Below are positions 33,926 through 35,867 of a DNA stretch of 35,867 nt, piece after piece. The DNA comes from Flavobacterium sp. BFFFF2 (GTDB taxonomy: Bacteria; Bacteroidota; Bacteroidia; Flavobacteriales; Flavobacteriaceae). Each line of letters starts with the position of its first letter. Positions within the stretch are counted from its first letter, which is position 1. A program made the translations under genes and the position numbers. The stretch covers positions 1-35,867 of the forward strand of contig NKJD01000036.1 in NCBI GenBank assembly GCA_002256385.1, written 5' to 3'. Below the pieces are notes generated by a model. It was not told the DNA's origin. It saw only the letters and a list, made by a program, of their open reading frames with translations, and made no database searches.

Positions 33926-35686
33926 ATGGAGGCGTTGATCATCTATTTTTTGAAGGCTACGGCTTTGCTAAGCTTGTTTTATGTGGTGTATCACGTGGCT
34001 TTGAGCCGCCTTACCTTTTTTCAGGCAAACCGCTGGTTTTTATTAGGCGGATTGGTGGTAAGTGCCACCTTGCCGCTCTGTTACCGAACCAAAATGGTAT
34101 GGGTCAAAGCGGTTAAAATGGCTTTCACGCCTTCCATGTCAGATGCAACAGCATCATCGGCTCCTGCTGCCGAAGCATTTGATTTTGCACCGTTGGCCTT
34201 TGGATTGTATGCGGTGGTATCTGTCTATTTTTTGGCTAAAATAGTTGTGCAACTAACTTCTTTAATGCGCCTTATAAAAGGAGCGTCTATTGTTCGTGAA
34301 GGGAAAACAGTTTACGTGGAAGTGAATCAGGAGATTGCGCCTTTTTCGTTTTTTTCGTTCATTGTTTACAATCCGAATCAATTTAATGCGAGCGAGTTAC
34401 AGGCGGTGATTACCCATGAACGAATGCACTGCAAGCAGTTGCATTCGTTGGATGTACTTTTCATGCAGCTGTATGCAGCTGTTTTTTGGGCCAATCCGCT
34501 GATTCGGCTGTACAGGCAATCGATGAACCAAAATTTAGAATACATAGCCGATCAACAAGCCGTTACGGAACTGAGCGATGTGGAAAGCTATCAGCAAACG
34601 CTCATTCGGTTTGTTTGCCCTGAATATAAAAACCAATTAACCCATTCATTTTACCAATCATTAATCAAAAAAAGAATTGTTATGTTACATTCAAACCAAT
34701 CAACCCAACGTTCGGCTTGGCGTTATGCCCTTGTTATTCCCTTTTTGTATGCCTTTTTTGCCTTGTTTCAGACAGAGGTCATTGCGCAAACCAAAAGAGA
34801 AGTGACCCAAACCATTACGCAGCAATCGGTTAAATTAACCATTTCAAAAGACGACAGCGAGGAACAAATTCAAAAAGATTTTGACGAAATTAAAGCTGCT
34901 TTTGGGACGGAATTGAAGTTTTCAAAAGTGAAGCGAAATGACAAAGGCGAAATCACAGCCATTAAAGTGAAATTCAAAGACAAAAAGGGCTCAGGTGAAT
35001 ATTATGTCGACGGTGAGGAAAAGCCCATCAAAACCATTTGTTTTTATAACAATGAGGATGGAATTGGCATCGGGCCATTGTCAGCCGAAAATGGCATGGC
35101 AACGGAAGAAAAAAACAAGCTATCAGTGAACAAAATTAGCGCCATCATTGAAATGGATTCGTTGGATGAATCCAAAAAGGGAGACATTAGTAAGATGATT
35201 GCCAAGATTCAGGAAATGAACGACGGCGACCAAGAGGAGCCGCTCATTATTATTAATGGAAAGAAAGTCTCGGGTGCCGATTTAGATGAAGTGCTCAGCG
35301 AAAACGACGTTCAAAAACACATAGTTAAATCAATTAAAATCAATAAGTTGGGCAATGGCAACAAAAAGAAGGTGGTGGTAGTTGATTCGGATGACATTGA
35401 CCAAGAGGTGAACAAAGCCATCAAAGAAGCTCTTAGCAGCCTAAAAGATATGAAGTTGGAATTTAACACCGATGACGAGGCGGAGTCAACTGCAACAGAA
35501 AAATCGAACGCAAAAGCAGAAAGTCAAGTGAACAAGTCATATTTGGACGAGGCCAAAAAAGAGATGGCGGCGGCGCGAAAAGAGATGGAAGAGGCGCGAA
35601 AAGAGATGGAAGTGGCCCGCAAAGAAATGAAGAAATGGCAAGACGAAAACAAGGCCAAATCAGGTAAAACGAAGAAAAAAGAGTAA
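33926..35686 (+). CDS. M56 (BlaR1-like) membrane metallopeptidase sensor
   Basis: 586 residues. Membrane segments near 5-24, 37-52, 88-110 and 268-283. The cytoplasmic zinc site is HERMH (164-168), with the third ligand E205 in NLEYIADQQAV. After the fourth membrane segment there is no penicillin-binding domain as in BlaR1. Instead come an alpha/beta-like region (~295-380), a PLIIINGKKV ... IVKSIKINKL segment (439-474) that recalls the plug motif of TonB-dependent receptors, and a C-terminal heptad repeat (RKEMEEA type, 541-573) likely to form a coiled coil, then a Lys-rich end. Probably senses an envelope signal and inactivates the BlaI-type repressor. The gene is followed by a terminator into which a group II intron has inserted. 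Confidence 0.9.
   Translation: MEALIIYFLKATALLSLFYVVYHVALSRLTFFQANRWFLLGGLVVSATLPLCYRTKMVWVKAVKMAFTPSMSDATASSAPAAEAFDFAPLAFGLYAVVSVYFLAKIVVQLTSLMRLIKGASIVREGKTVYVEVNQEIAPFSFFSFIVYNPNQFNASELQAVITHERMHCKQLHSLDVLFMQLYAAVFWANPLIRLYRQSMNQNLEYIADQQAVTELSDVESYQQTLIRFVCPEYKNQLTHSFYQSLIKKRIVMLHSNQSTQRSAWRYALVIPFLYAFFALFQTEVIAQTKREVTQTITQQSVKLTISKDDSEEQIQKDFDEIKAAFGTELKFSKVKRNDKGEITAIKVKFKDKKGSGEYYVDGEEKPIKTICFYNNEDGIGIGPLSAENGMATEEKNKLSVNKISAIIEMDSLDESKKGDISKMIAKIQEMNDGDQEEPLIIINGKKVSGADLDEVLSENDVQKHIVKSIKINKLGNGNKKKVVVVDSDDIDQEVNKAIKEALSSLKDMKLEFNTDDEAESTATEKSNAKAESQVNKSYLDEAKKEMAAARKEMEEARKEMEVARKEMKKWQDENKAKSGKTKKKE
35554..35640 (+). repeat. 21-base coding repeat (seven-residue heptads)
   Basis: Four imperfect copies of a 21-base unit (GCGCGAAAAGAGATGGAAGA type) code for the RKEMEEA heptads at the end of the M56 protein. 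Slippage could change the heptad number without breaking frame. Confidence 0.75.
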
Positions 35687-35703
35687 GCACTCAGTTGTAT
35701 TAT

Positions 35704-35740
35704 AAAAAAAGCGGTCCGAGAAATGGATCGCTTTTTTTTT
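35704..35740 (+). terminator. Terminator of the blaI-M56 operon
   Basis: Eight-bp stem AGCGGTCC / GGATCGCT (one G-T pair) with a GAGAAAT loop, followed by nine T. It starts about 20 bases after the M56 stop. The group II intron begins immediately after the last T. Confidence 0.92.
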
Positions 35741-35867
35741 GTGCGCCGTGCATGGTAACCAACTAGGTGGTGTAAGTCCACTGTGGGGGTTTGTAATCGC
35801 CAACCACTAGCCAATAGCAAGGGTGTCCACTGTGAGGTGGAATCTGAAGGAAGCTGGCGGCAAAACT
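35741..35867 (+). mobile_element. Group II intron, 5' end (likely class C), cut by window edge
   Basis: The sequence starts with the GTGCGCC form of the conserved intron start and continues with GCATGG, then AGCAAGGGTGTCC, GGAATCTGAAGGAAGC and GGCGGCAAA. These match domain I of the Oceanobacillus iheyensis group IIC ribozyme as I remember it, in the same order and nearly the same spacing. Insertion just downstream of a Rho-independent terminator stem is the classic site choice of class C introns. Only the first 127 bases are in the window; the reverse transcriptase and domains V-VI would lie to the right. Confidence 0.9.

Overview
The window looks like chromosome from a member of the Bacteroidota, most likely the class Flavobacteriia. 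The evidence is: a type IX secretion system (T9SS) protein (PorQ) and a large T9SS type B cargo; a TonB-dependent receptor with lipoproteins; an S46 dipeptidyl peptidase; promoters of the Bacteroidota type (TTTG, about 17 bases, TAnnTTTG); weak or absent Shine-Dalgarno sequences; and a kynurenine pathway of the kind common in Flavobacteriia. No tRNA, rRNA or CRISPR array was seen.

Layout. 1-273 is a repeat-bearing spacer. 274-1533 (-) encodes an alpha-oxoamine synthase (serine palmitoyltransferase / cysteate acyltransferase type). 1534-3490 has no credible gene and is packed with repeats: three 57-bp hairpin units, then a tandem array of composite ~330-bp units with a strongly foldable core. 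3491-3898 is a small conserved hypothetical gene. 3923-8933 holds an AraC-type regulator divergent from the heme operon hemA-hemC-hemD-hemE, which is tightly packed with overlapping or abutting genes. 8930-12928 (-) is a 1332-residue secreted T9SS cargo whose 3' end overlaps that of hemE. 12984-17905 (-) is a three-gene operon (TonB-dependent receptor, small surface lipoprotein, DUF5689 lipoprotein), divergent from a secreted endonuclease/exonuclease/phosphatase-fold enzyme. 19176-20397 has 3-hydroxyanthranilate dioxygenase and a convergent short-chain dehydrogenase. 20470-26801 (-) has a tiny lipoprotein, an S46 peptidase with the DPP11 specificity arginine, cytidylate kinase, PorQ and an amino-acid permease. 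27266-30064 is a secreted M16 zinc peptidase. 30065-30949 is a second repeat-rich gap with an apparently recent 151-bp MITE. 30950-32224 is kynureninase. 32401-33117 (-) is a secreted TPR protein. 33565-35686 is a BlaI/M56 sensor pair behind a palindromic operator. The window ends inside a group II intron that begins right after the T-tract of the pair's terminator.

How the genes work together: the hem genes carry glutamyl-tRNA to coproporphyrinogen in part (GluTR, PBG deaminase, uroporphyrinogen synthase, uroporphyrinogen decarboxylase; hemL and hemB are elsewhere). Kynureninase and 3-hydroxyanthranilate dioxygenase are two kynurenine-pathway steps 11 kb apart. DPP11, the M16 peptidase and the amino-acid permease suit a peptide-using lifestyle. 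PorQ belongs to the machine that would export the large cargo.

The least ordinary content is non-coding: the structured tandem repeat at 2.0-3.4 kb, hairpin repeats with compensatory changes, the MITE with a recognisable 4-bp target duplication, and the intron at the right edge. Several apparent long reading frames begin in such junk or promoter sequence, and their starts are moved here to internal ATGs.
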